Assembly: GCF_029813775.1 (NCBI RefSeq)
Contig: NZ_JARVKW010000002.1
Span: 186,001-250,000 of the forward strand
Direction: 5' to 3'
Origin: Streptomyces sp. DH24
GTDB taxonomy: Bacteria; Actinomycetota; Actinomycetes; Streptomycetales; Streptomycetaceae
DNA length: 64,000 nucleotides
Shown one piece after another: positions 23,967 through 31,610 of this stretch. The translations under genes and the position numbers were made by a program. The notes below the pieces were generated by a model. The model ran no database searches. It saw nothing but the letters and a program-made list of their open reading frames with translations, and was not told the DNA's origin. The first letter of the stretch is position 1. Every line of letters begins with the position of its first letter.

Positions 23967-24740
23967 ATGTCGCGTATCGCCGACGACGCCACCACGGCCT
24001 GGATCCGCCGTTACCATCCGTCCGCCGACAGCGCCGTACGGCTCGTCTGCTTTCCCCACGCGGGTGGTTCGGCCAGCTTCTTCCACCCGGTCTCGGTGCG
24101 CTTCGCCCCGGAGGTCGACGTGGTGGCCCTGCAGTATCCGGGGCGCCAGGACCGCCGCAGGGAGCCGTGCGTCGAGGACATCGGCGTGCTCGCTGACCGG
24201 GTGGCGGAGGAGGTGGGCGCCCTGAGCGGGAAGCCGACGGTGTTCTTCGGGCACAGCATGGGCGCCGTCCTCGCCTTCGAGACGGCGCTGCGGCTGGAGG
24301 CGTCCGGCGGCAACGCGCCGCGTGCGGTCGTCGCCTCGGGGCGCCGCGCCCCGTCGACCCGGCGTGACGAGCGGGTCCATCAGCGCGACGACGACGGTGT
24401 GGTCGCCGAGCTGCGGCTGCTCAACGGCACCGACTCCGCCGTCTTCGGGGACGACGAGCTGCTGCGGATGGCCATGCCGGCGATCCGCGGGGACTACCGC
24501 GCCATCGAGACGTACACCTGCGCTCCCGGGCGCCGGGTGCGGTGCGCGCTGACCGTGCTGACGGGTGACTCCGACCCCAGGACGACGCTGGAGGAGGCGT
24601 CGGCGTGGCGGGAGCACACCGAGGGCGCGTTCCGTATGCAGGTCTTCCCCGGCGGTCACTTCTTCCTCACCGACCATCAGAACGAGGTGAACGCCGAGAT
24701 CCACAAGGAGCTCGACGCGGCGCGCGCGGCGGTGTCCTGA
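23967..24740 (+). CDS. Type II thioesterase
   Basis: A 257-residue cytoplasmic alpha/beta hydrolase that removes wrong or stalled acyl groups from polyketide synthase carrier domains. Motifs in order are VRLVCFPHAGGSASFF, the nucleophile Ser97 in FFGHSMGAVLAFE, the acid near DSDPRT, and His231 in PGGHFFLTD. The ATG at 23967 has GGAAAGGGA upstream; the longer frame from 23814 lacks one. It is the leftmost biosynthetic gene of the cluster, next to the PAS-LuxR regulator. A nysE/pimI-type editing thioesterase is usual in clusters with this regulator set. Confidence 0.93.
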   Translation: MSRIADDATTAWIRRYHPSADSAVRLVCFPHAGGSASFFHPVSVRFAPEVDVVALQYPGRQDRRREPCVEDIGVLADRVAEEVGALSGKPTVFFGHSMGAVLAFETALRLEASGGNAPRAVVASGRRAPSTRRDERVHQRDDDGVVAELRLLNGTDSAVFGDDELLRMAMPAIRGDYRAIETYTCAPGRRVRCALTVLTGDSDPRTTLEEASAWREHTEGAFRMQVFPGGHFFLTDHQNEVNAEIHKELDAARAAVS

Positions 24741-24745
24741 GCCGG

Positions 24746-24783
24746 CCGCGGAGGCCCCCCGCGCGGGTGGGGGTCCTCCGCGG
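24746..24783. terminator. Hairpin terminator between thioesterase II and PAS-LuxR genes
   Basis: CCGCGGAGGCCCCCC and GGGGGTCCTCCGCGG pair with one mismatch around an eight-base loop, between two convergent stop codons. Confidence 0.8.
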
Positions 24784-24800
24784 TCCTGTGCGGCCCGGGG

Positions 24801-25493
24801 TCACTCGGACACGAACTCCGGTCGCACCCGGGGCGGCCACTGGCCGACGGCGAACACTCCCATGGAGTAGCTCTTCGATATGAGCGCCGGCCGGTTGGTG
24901 ACCTTCATCTTCCGCAGCAGGGACGAGACGTGGTACTCGACTCCGCCGCGGCTGAGGAAGAGTTTCGTGGCGAGCTGGACCGTGGACTCTCCGGCGGCCA
25001 CGCCTTCCAGGATGCGCGCGTGCATCGGGCTGAACAGCTTCCGCCGGGCGCTGACGATCTGCGGTCCGGTCCCGGACTCCTCGGGGTCGACCATGACGAG
25101 GATGCGGTCGACCCGGCCGGCGCCGCTGCGTACCGCGATGCCGGTCATCTCGCCGAGGAAGACGGAGTCCTTCGCGTCCAGCGCGACCATGTGGTCGGCG
25201 AACCGGGGGCTCTGGCCGTCCGCCAACCGGATCAGCTCGTTCTTCAGCTTGCCCTGCACGCTGGGGTGGAGGAACTCGCAGAAGTTCTTTCCCGACCCGC
25301 GCCCGGGACTCCAGCCGAACTGGCGGGCGAAGGACTGGTTGGCCTCCAGGATCCTGAATTCCAGATCCAGGTTGGCCATACACACGAAGGACTGCTCAAA
25401 AAGCGCCCAGTAACTGTCGCGATACGGTTCCGAAGTCCAGCTGCGCGTCGCTTCGGAATGTTTCTCTGCAGAGTCGAGGCCTGCGTTCTTCAT
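24801..25493 (-). CDS. PAS-LuxR transcriptional activator (PimM type)
   Basis: A 230-residue regulator with an N-terminal PAS domain (about residues 28 to 125: WALFEQSFVCMANLDLEFRI … FARQFGWSPGRGSGKNFCEF). The C-terminal LuxR HTH spans about 165 to 215 (LFSPMHARILEGVAAGESTV, QLATKLFLSRGGVEYHVSSL, LRKMKV) and is followed by YSMGVFAVGQWPPRVRPEF. This layout and the VEYHVSSLLRKMKV recognition helix are those of PimM/NysRIV/AmphRIV, activators of polyene macrolide clusters that bind CTVGGGAWWTCCCBAG. The ATG at 25493 is used, but its ribosome site is weak; open frame extends to 25649. It probably activates the thioesterase and P450 genes here. Confidence 0.92.
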   Translation of the reverse strand: MKNAGLDSAEKHSEATRSWTSEPYRDSYWALFEQSFVCMANLDLEFRILEANQSFARQFGWSPGRGSGKNFCEFLHPSVQGKLKNELIRLADGQSPRFADHMVALDAKDSVFLGEMTGIAVRSGAGRVDRILVMVDPEESGTGPQIVSARRKLFSPMHARILEGVAAGESTVQLATKLFLSRGGVEYHVSSLLRKMKVTNRPALISKSYSMGVFAVGQWPPRVRPEFVSE

Positions 25494-25881
25494 GGGGGGT
25501 GGGCCACTCTCTCTCGGAGCTGATGACCAGCAGACCATCCCGTCGAACGGAATGTTCTTTACCCATGACATTGCCATCGATGGAAAAACCGTGTCAAGGC
25601 CGAGAAAGTTCCCACCAGCCCTTTCGCACCTAAGACTGCGGTACCGCACAACGACGGTTCGGTGCCCCTTGCGGTCCCTGCGGCCGGGTCATTTCGGGAC
25701 GCGGGGAAACGTCCGCGGATGAAAGGGCTTGCGCACGTCAGGCACATGATCGTCGAAGCCTCGGGCCCGCACGGGCGAAGACCTCGGCGATATCCGGGGG
25801 AGCACGCAGTTACCCATCGGTAACGACACGGAAAAGGAGAGAAAGTAAATGAGCGGACGGCCGGGAATGCGCGAGCCGCGG
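25494..25881. promoter_or_regulatory. Regulatory gap upstream of the PAS-LuxR gene
   Basis: About 390 bases without a gene, lower in GC than the surroundings, lying between the PAS-LuxR start and the stop of the first LAL gene. It holds two perfect palindromes, CCATCGATGG at 25574-25583 and TGCGGTACCGCA at 25637-25648, either of which could be an operator for control of the PAS-LuxR gene. Terminator structure for the LAL genes is not obvious. Confidence 0.5.
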
Positions 25882-28722
25882 TTACCCCAGAGTACGGGCC
25901 AGCTCGTCACGACCCGAGATCCCGAATTTGCGATAGGAACTCGTCAGATGCCTTTCCACGGCACGCATACTGATGCCCAGTTCCGTTGCGATCTCGCGGT
26001 TGCTGAGTCCGCGCGCGGCGCGTTCCGCCACCTTCGTTTCCGCAGGGGTGAGCCCGGCGACGATCGCCCGGACCGGTCGCGCCGTCATTCCTGAGCGGAT
26101 GTCCGACGGCGCGTTCTGTAATTCGACGGCCAGTCGCCGTCCGCGATTCAGCAGCCGGTCACCCTCGGCGTCGGAGGTCCGCCGCAGCCGCTTGCCCAGG
26201 GCGGTCAGGGCGTGCGCGAGTTCGAACCGGTTGCCCCCGGATTCCAGGATGTCGACGGCCTGCCGCAGCAGGGCGACCCCGCGCGGCCCCTCGGTGAGGG
26301 TGCCGCGCAGCCGCAGGGTCCGGCCCAGCATGGTGGGCGCGCCCCAGGTCCGGGCGCGCTCGTGGCACTCGTCGGCCGTGGCGGCGGCGTCGGCGGTCCG
26401 GCCGAGACGGTGCTGGACGAACGCCGCCCGCACCTGCCAGTCGGCGATCGCCGGGTTCAGCCAGCCGGCCCGTTCCAGCACGCGGCCGCAGTCCAGGTAC
26501 TGGGCGAGGGCCACCGGGAGATTGCCGCGGGCCTCGGCGCGCAGCCCGCGCAACGCCCTGTGCAGCGCGAACAACCGCAGGTCGGCGGCCGGTTCGAGGG
26601 TGCCGGTCAGCTGCGCGGCGAGCTCCGGGTCCTCCAGTTCGAGCGCGACCCGGCCCAGGGTGAGGACGGGGAGCAGCCGTTCCTCGGACGGCACGCCTTC
26701 CGCGAGCGTGACGGCGCGTGTGCCGCATTCACGGGCCAGGGCGATCTCACCCCGGGCCACCAGGAGCAGCCCTCGCTGCGCCTCGACCCGTGCCATGAGG
26801 CCCGGGGCGCCCTCCCGTGCGGCGTGCAGGCGCGCGGCGTCGAGCCAGGAGGCGGCGGCGTGCGGGGCGTCCACCGCGTAGAGGACCGGCGGCAGCATGT
26901 CCAGCGCGGGGCCGGGCAGGGCGGCGTGGGCCGGTTCCTGCTCCAGTACTTGCCGGGCCATGCGGGCGATGTCCCGGTGCACGGCCTGTCCGCCCATGGC
27001 GGCGGAGAACAGCAGGACGATCCGCAACTCCCGTTCGGACGACGACGGTCCGGTGTGCCGCTCGCCCAGTTCGCGCAGTCGCCGCGGTGCCGACGCCACG
27101 TACCGGGGCTCGTGCAGCCCGGCGTAGCGGGCGCGTGCCTCCAGCCGCATCGCCAGGTATCTGCCGTGCCGGTCGGCCTCGCGCGGGGTGCCGAGGCCGG
27201 CGGCCGTCTCCCGGATCAGATCGGCGAGTTGGGGGTCGCTGCCGACGATGTGCATCGGGGTGCTGGACACCACCTCCGCCCGGCGCCTGATCCGCGGCAT
27301 GAGCCGGGCGGCCTGCACGAGGTGCCGTACCGCCGAGGGCGACCCCGACTCCGCCTCGGTGACGCCGAGTTCGAAGAGCAGCTCGGCCCGCGCACCGCCG
27401 CCGGCGGGTACGTCGACGAGGGCGCGGCTGAGGTAGCGCACGGCCGCGTCGGGGGCGCCCCTGCGGCGGGCGGCAGCGGCGGCGGCGCGCAGTTGGTGGA
27501 TCTCCCAGGCGCCGCCGAGCCGGTCGACGTGGAGCAGCGGGGCGACGACCTCCTCGGGGTCGGCGCCGCACTCGTCCAGCAGGACCGAGGCCTGTCGGTG
27601 CCGGTGGGAGCTCTCCTCGTCGCCCATGGCTCCCAGGACGACTCCCGCGACCGCGCGGACGGCCGACGCGGGGTCGTCGTCGGTGCCGGGCCAGGTGCGG
27701 GCGAGGATGTCGCGGGCGTGGTCGCACTGTTCCTGGGTGAGTCCGGCGAGCCGTGCGACGAGGTCGTCCGTCGCCTGGTCGCCGAGGACCGCGGTCGCCT
27801 TGGCGAACGCCTCCACGACCGGTTCGCGGCGCAGCAGCACGAGCAGTCGCTCGCGGCGCAGCGACTCGCCGAGTTCCGTCAGCCGCGCGGTGTGCCAGGC
27901 GGGTGCGCCCAGCCGACGGAGCCGGGCCCGGTCGCACAGCGTCCTGAGGTCCTTGGGCCGGCCGCCGGTCACCTCGTGGCAGGTGGCCGTGAACTCCTCG
28001 GGGCAGTGCGGCCCCAGCCGGTCGGCGACCAGCCGGCCCGTGGCCCGGCGGGACAGGGCGCGGGCGCGCACGTGGTGGGTGGCCGTCGCGGCGATGTCCC
28101 GGACGAGCGGATCGCGGGCGCTCAGACCGTCCTTGCGGACCACGGCCATCAGGACGCGCATGCCCTCCAGGCGTGCGGCCAGGTGGGCCAGCGCGTGCCG
28201 TGACGCGTCGTCGACCCAGCCGAGGTCGTCCACGGCGAGCACCACGGTGCGCTCGGCGCTGATCCCGGCGAGCGCGATGTGCAGCCAGTGCAGGGCGTCG
28301 GCGAGGTCGGCGGGGGCGATGTCGGGTGCGCAGGGCGCGCCGTCGAGGGTTCGCGGTGTCTCCCCCGGCGCCGGGAGCGAGGGGTGGGCCGCGGCGTGCC
28401 CGCGGTCGGGTCCGGGGCCCGGGTCGCAGCCCGGGGCGAGCAGCGGGCCGGCGAGGGACGGGATGTGCACGCCCGGCTCGGCGAGCAGCGGCAGTACCAG
28501 CTGCCGTACGACGCCAAACGGGACGGCGCGTTCGCCGAACGCGCCGGCGGAGCGCAGCACGAGCGCGCCTGAGGCCGCCGCGAGGTCGGCCAGCCGGTGC
28601 AGGAGCGCGGTGGTGCCGGTGCCGGCGCCGCCGTCGACGAGGACGAGCGCGCCGGAACCCGACTGTGCCTCCGCGACGGCCTTGTCGAGGACGGTCAGCT
28701 CCTGTTCGCGCTCCAGCAGCAT
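25882..28722 (-). CDS. LAL-family LuxR regulator 1 (Walker A lysine missing)
   Basis: A 946-residue large LuxR-type regulator: N-terminal AAA-like ATPase domain, long helical repeat middle, and C-terminal LuxR HTH (LTPAETKVAERAARGLSNRE, then IATELGISMRAVERHLTSSY, then RKFGISGRDELARTL). The Walker B acid pair is intact (VVLAVDDLGWVDD). The P-loop at residues 31 to 38 reads GGAGTGTT, with Thr in place of the essential Lys. LAL proteins activate pathway genes, and the cluster context fits that. The ATG at 28722 is three bases from the stop of LAL 2, so the two are co-transcribed, with AGGAGG inside the end of LAL 2. Confidence 0.92.
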   Translation of the reverse strand: MLLEREQELTVLDKAVAEAQSGSGALVLVDGGAGTGTTALLHRLADLAAASGALVLRSAGAFGERAVPFGVVRQLVLPLLAEPGVHIPSLAGPLLAPGCDPGPGPDRGHAAAHPSLPAPGETPRTLDGAPCAPDIAPADLADALHWLHIALAGISAERTVVLAVDDLGWVDDASRHALAHLAARLEGMRVLMAVVRKDGLSARDPLVRDIAATATHHVRARALSRRATGRLVADRLGPHCPEEFTATCHEVTGGRPKDLRTLCDRARLRRLGAPAWHTARLTELGESLRRERLLVLLRREPVVEAFAKATAVLGDQATDDLVARLAGLTQEQCDHARDILARTWPGTDDDPASAVRAVAGVVLGAMGDEESSHRHRQASVLLDECGADPEEVVAPLLHVDRLGGAWEIHQLRAAAAAARRRGAPDAAVRYLSRALVDVPAGGGARAELLFELGVTEAESGSPSAVRHLVQAARLMPRIRRRAEVVSSTPMHIVGSDPQLADLIRETAAGLGTPREADRHGRYLAMRLEARARYAGLHEPRYVASAPRRLRELGERHTGPSSSERELRIVLLFSAAMGGQAVHRDIARMARQVLEQEPAHAALPGPALDMLPPVLYAVDAPHAAASWLDAARLHAAREGAPGLMARVEAQRGLLLVARGEIALARECGTRAVTLAEGVPSEERLLPVLTLGRVALELEDPELAAQLTGTLEPAADLRLFALHRALRGLRAEARGNLPVALAQYLDCGRVLERAGWLNPAIADWQVRAAFVQHRLGRTADAAATADECHERARTWGAPTMLGRTLRLRGTLTEGPRGVALLRQAVDILESGGNRFELAHALTALGKRLRRTSDAEGDRLLNRGRRLAVELQNAPSDIRSGMTARPVRAIVAGLTPAETKVAERAARGLSNREIATELGISMRAVERHLTSSYRKFGISGRDELARTLG

Positions 28723-28725
28723 CGG

Positions 28726-31293
28726 TCAGCCGTCCTCCTGTCCGGCCAGGAGGCGGGTGACGAGGGCGGGGCGGCCCTTGACGCCGAGCCTGCGGTAGAG
28801 CTTGGTGAGGCGCAGCTCGACGGTCCGGGTGGAAAGGCCGAGCCGGCCGGCGATCTCGCGGTTGCCGAGTCCCTGCACGACGAGGTCGGTGACGGCGCGT
28901 TCGGCGGCGGAGAGTGCCTCGCCGCCGGCTTCCGCCGGGGTGTCGGCGGGTTCGTCGCGGTGCGGCGCGCCGGGCAGGTCGACGCCGTAGCGGGCCAGCG
29001 TGTCGTGGGTCCGGGTGCGCACGGCGGTGAAGGCGCTCGCGGTGCCCCAGCGTTCCACGACGCGGTGTTCCTCGGTGAGGAGTTCGGCGGCGGTGGCCGG
29101 GGCGCCCAGCTGGTGGTGGGCGACGGCCGCGGTGCCGCGCCAGGCGATCAGCATGGGGTTGCGCCACCGCTTCGAGCGGAGCAGCCTGCCGCATTCCTCC
29201 AGCAGGAGCAGGGCGCGGGTGGCGTCGCCGTCGATCAGGGCGAGTTCGGCGCGCGCGTACAGCAGGAAGCCGGAGGTGACGCTGTGGCCCTCGGGCCGGG
29301 TGCGGGCCCGCTCGGCGACGCGTCGGGCCTCGTCCACGCGTCCGCACCGGATCAGGGCGAGGATCTCCGCCGCGGTCAGCCGGGGGCGCAGCAGGGTGTG
29401 CCAGGAGGCGGGCGGGAGTTCGCGGGTGGCGGTGGCCAGGTCGCGCAGGCCGTCCTCGGGGCGGCCGAGGCGGACGGCCACCTCGGCCCGGGTCAGCAGG
29501 GCCTGCGCGGCGGCGGCGCGGGCGCCGGTGTGTCGGGCGTCGGTGACGACGGCGTCGAGGCGGTCCAGGCCGCCGGTGACGTCGCCGGCGCACAGCAGGG
29601 CGCGGGCGGCGGCGATGCGGCACATGAGCGGGACGGCGGCGGGTTCGGCGAGGGTGGTGCGGGCCAGGTCGAGCACCCGGACCCGGTCGTCGGCGCGGGC
29701 GGCCAGGGTCCAGGCGAGGACGGCGGCCTGCGCGGGGTGGCCGGGGTGGTCGGTGTGGACGGGCGGCGGGGCGACGAGGGGCGGGCCGCCCTTCTCGTCC
29801 CCGGCGAGCCGGCCGAGGGCGCGCAGCGGGCGGAGCTGGGCGTCGGGGATCACCGTCAGGGCCCTTTGGTGCACGTCCGCGATGACCCAGCGGGTGGTCT
29901 CGGCGTCGCCCCGGCTGAGCAGCAGGTCGGCGGCGTGCAGGACGGCGGGCCAGGTCTCGGGGGTGGCGTGGCGGAGCATGACCTGGCGCAGCCGGCCGTC
30001 GCTGGCCTGCGGTGCGGTGACGGCTTCGACGGCGGCCAGGCGGAGCAGGAGCCGGGCCCGCTCGGTGTCGGTGACGGGCTCGCGCAGGGCGTGGCGCAGG
30101 GCGGCGGTGGTGACGTCGGCCGGGCGGGGCCGGGTGGCCGGGCCGCTGTCCGACGCGGTCCAGGGGCGGACGAGTCCGGTGACGGCGCCGAGCATGTCGG
30201 CGACGGTGCCGATCCGCGCGCCGCTGCCGCCCTGCAGTGCGGTGGCCCTCAGGTGGAGGGTGTCGCGTTCGGCGCGGGTCAGGCCGGCAAGTACGTCGTC
30301 GGCGAACCAGGCGTGGGCGAGCCGGGGTGTGTCCGCGTCGGCGAGCAGCCCGCAGGCGCGCAGGGCGGCCACGGCGTCGTCGAACGGGGTGGCGTCGAGT
30401 CCGGCGATGGCCGCCATCTGCCCGAAGTCGAGCAGGTGGCCGACGGCGGCGACCACCCGCAGCAGTCCGACAGCGTTGTCAGAGAGGCCGCGCGCGGTCG
30501 CCAGGGCGCGTGCGGACCAGGCGGCCCGCGCGGTGGCGACGAGGTGGGGAAGGGCGTCGGTGTCCAGCGGACCGGCCAGTTCGGCGATCCGGTCGGCGAC
30601 GGCGCGCAGGACGGCCGGGGCTCCCCCGGCCACGGCGGTCGCGGCCAGCACGGCCTTCGGGACCGGCCGCCCGGCGCGGGTCGCCAGCAGGGTGTGCGCC
30701 TCGTCGCCGGTCAGCGGGTCGAGGCGCAGGGTGTGCACCGGGCACGTGCCGGCCCGGGCCGGCACGCCGGCGGCGGCGAGGACCTGCCGGTCCGGTACGG
30801 GCGAGGTGCCGAGCGCGAGGACCGGGCCCCCGTGGCTGCGCCTGCCGAGCTCGACCAGCCAGCGCAGCGAGTCGGGGTCGGCGAGGTGGACGTCGTCCAC
30901 GGCCAGCAGGACGGGGCGCCCGGCCGACTCCGTCAGCAGGGCGTCGCACGTGTGGGCGACGGCGGCGGTGGGCCGGGTGCCGCGGCCGAGCGCGCCGGCG
31001 AGCGCGCCGAAGCGGGACGGCGGGCACAGGGTGGCCATCAGCTGGGTGACGGTGCCGTACGGGATGCGGGACTCGCGGGGTGAACAGCGGGCGACGCCGA
31101 CCGCGAGGCCGGCGGCGCGGGCCCGGGTGACGGCCCAGTCGAGGACGGCGCTGCGTCCGGCGCCGACGGGGCCCGTGACGACGGCGAGTTCGCGGGCGCC
31201 GTTCTCCAGGCGGGTGACGAATCCGTCGATCGCGCCGAGGGTGGCGTCCCGGCCGACGAGGCGGGTGGACACGAGCGCGGGGGGCGCCGTCAC
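28726..31293 (-). CDS. LAL-family LuxR regulator 2 (Walker A Lys to Arg)
   Basis: An 855-residue LAL regulator, somewhat shorter than its neighbours. The P-loop reads GPVGAGRS (residues 41 to 48), with Arg47 where Lys is normal. Walker B is PVLLAVDDVHLAD. The C-terminal HTH is LSAAERAVTDLVVQGLGNRE, IAGRLGLSTRTVELRLTKLY, RRLGVKG. The GTG at 31293 is the annotated start, but the ribosome site is weak and VSTRLVGRD slightly further in is an alternative. It is the first gene of a two-gene transcript with LAL 1, from a promoter in the 317-base gap upstream. Likely a pathway-specific regulator. Confidence 0.9.
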   Translation of the reverse strand: MTAPPALVSTRLVGRDATLGAIDGFVTRLENGARELAVVTGPVGAGRSAVLDWAVTRARAAGLAVGVARCSPRESRIPYGTVTQLMATLCPPSRFGALAGALGRGTRPTAAVAHTCDALLTESAGRPVLLAVDDVHLADPDSLRWLVELGRRSHGGPVLALGTSPVPDRQVLAAAGVPARAGTCPVHTLRLDPLTGDEAHTLLATRAGRPVPKAVLAATAVAGGAPAVLRAVADRIAELAGPLDTDALPHLVATARAAWSARALATARGLSDNAVGLLRVVAAVGHLLDFGQMAAIAGLDATPFDDAVAALRACGLLADADTPRLAHAWFADDVLAGLTRAERDTLHLRATALQGGSGARIGTVADMLGAVTGLVRPWTASDSGPATRPRPADVTTAALRHALREPVTDTERARLLLRLAAVEAVTAPQASDGRLRQVMLRHATPETWPAVLHAADLLLSRGDAETTRWVIADVHQRALTVIPDAQLRPLRALGRLAGDEKGGPPLVAPPPVHTDHPGHPAQAAVLAWTLAARADDRVRVLDLARTTLAEPAAVPLMCRIAAARALLCAGDVTGGLDRLDAVVTDARHTGARAAAAQALLTRAEVAVRLGRPEDGLRDLATATRELPPASWHTLLRPRLTAAEILALIRCGRVDEARRVAERARTRPEGHSVTSGFLLYARAELALIDGDATRALLLLEECGRLLRSKRWRNPMLIAWRGTAAVAHHQLGAPATAAELLTEEHRVVERWGTASAFTAVRTRTHDTLARYGVDLPGAPHRDEPADTPAEAGGEALSAAERAVTDLVVQGLGNREIAGRLGLSTRTVELRLTKLYRRLGVKGRPALVTRLLAGQEDG

Positions 31294-31610
31294 GGGTGCA
31301 CCCGGCGGCCCGTGTCGCGCCTGCCGCCGGCGTCGGGAGCCGGGGGACGGACGGTGCGCCGCACCAGAAGGTTCCGCATGCGCACCTCTCGTCTCACGAC
31401 AGCGGGTGACCTGCTCTTCCTGCGAATGGGAGATTACCTACCCCGCCGCCGCATTACAGGTTCTCGCCGGGAACCCTGAGCTTTTTTTGAGGTTACCGAC
31501 GAATCAACACACGCTGCCGGGAAGGTCCCTTGCGACGCAACGCGCGTTGATAAGAACCCGAAGCACGGAAATGCTCTGGGATGCGGGAGGAATGCGGTGG
31601 GTCCGGTGGG
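31294..31610. promoter_or_regulatory. Promoter region of LAL 2-LAL 1
   Basis: A 317-base gap between LAL 3 and LAL 2, AT-rich between about 31420 and 31560 (including a run of seven T). It carries the perfect 12-base palindrome CAACGCGCGTTG at 31538-31549. No gene or clear terminator for LAL 3 is visible. The palindrome is a candidate operator, but this is only a positional guess. Confidence 0.5.
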
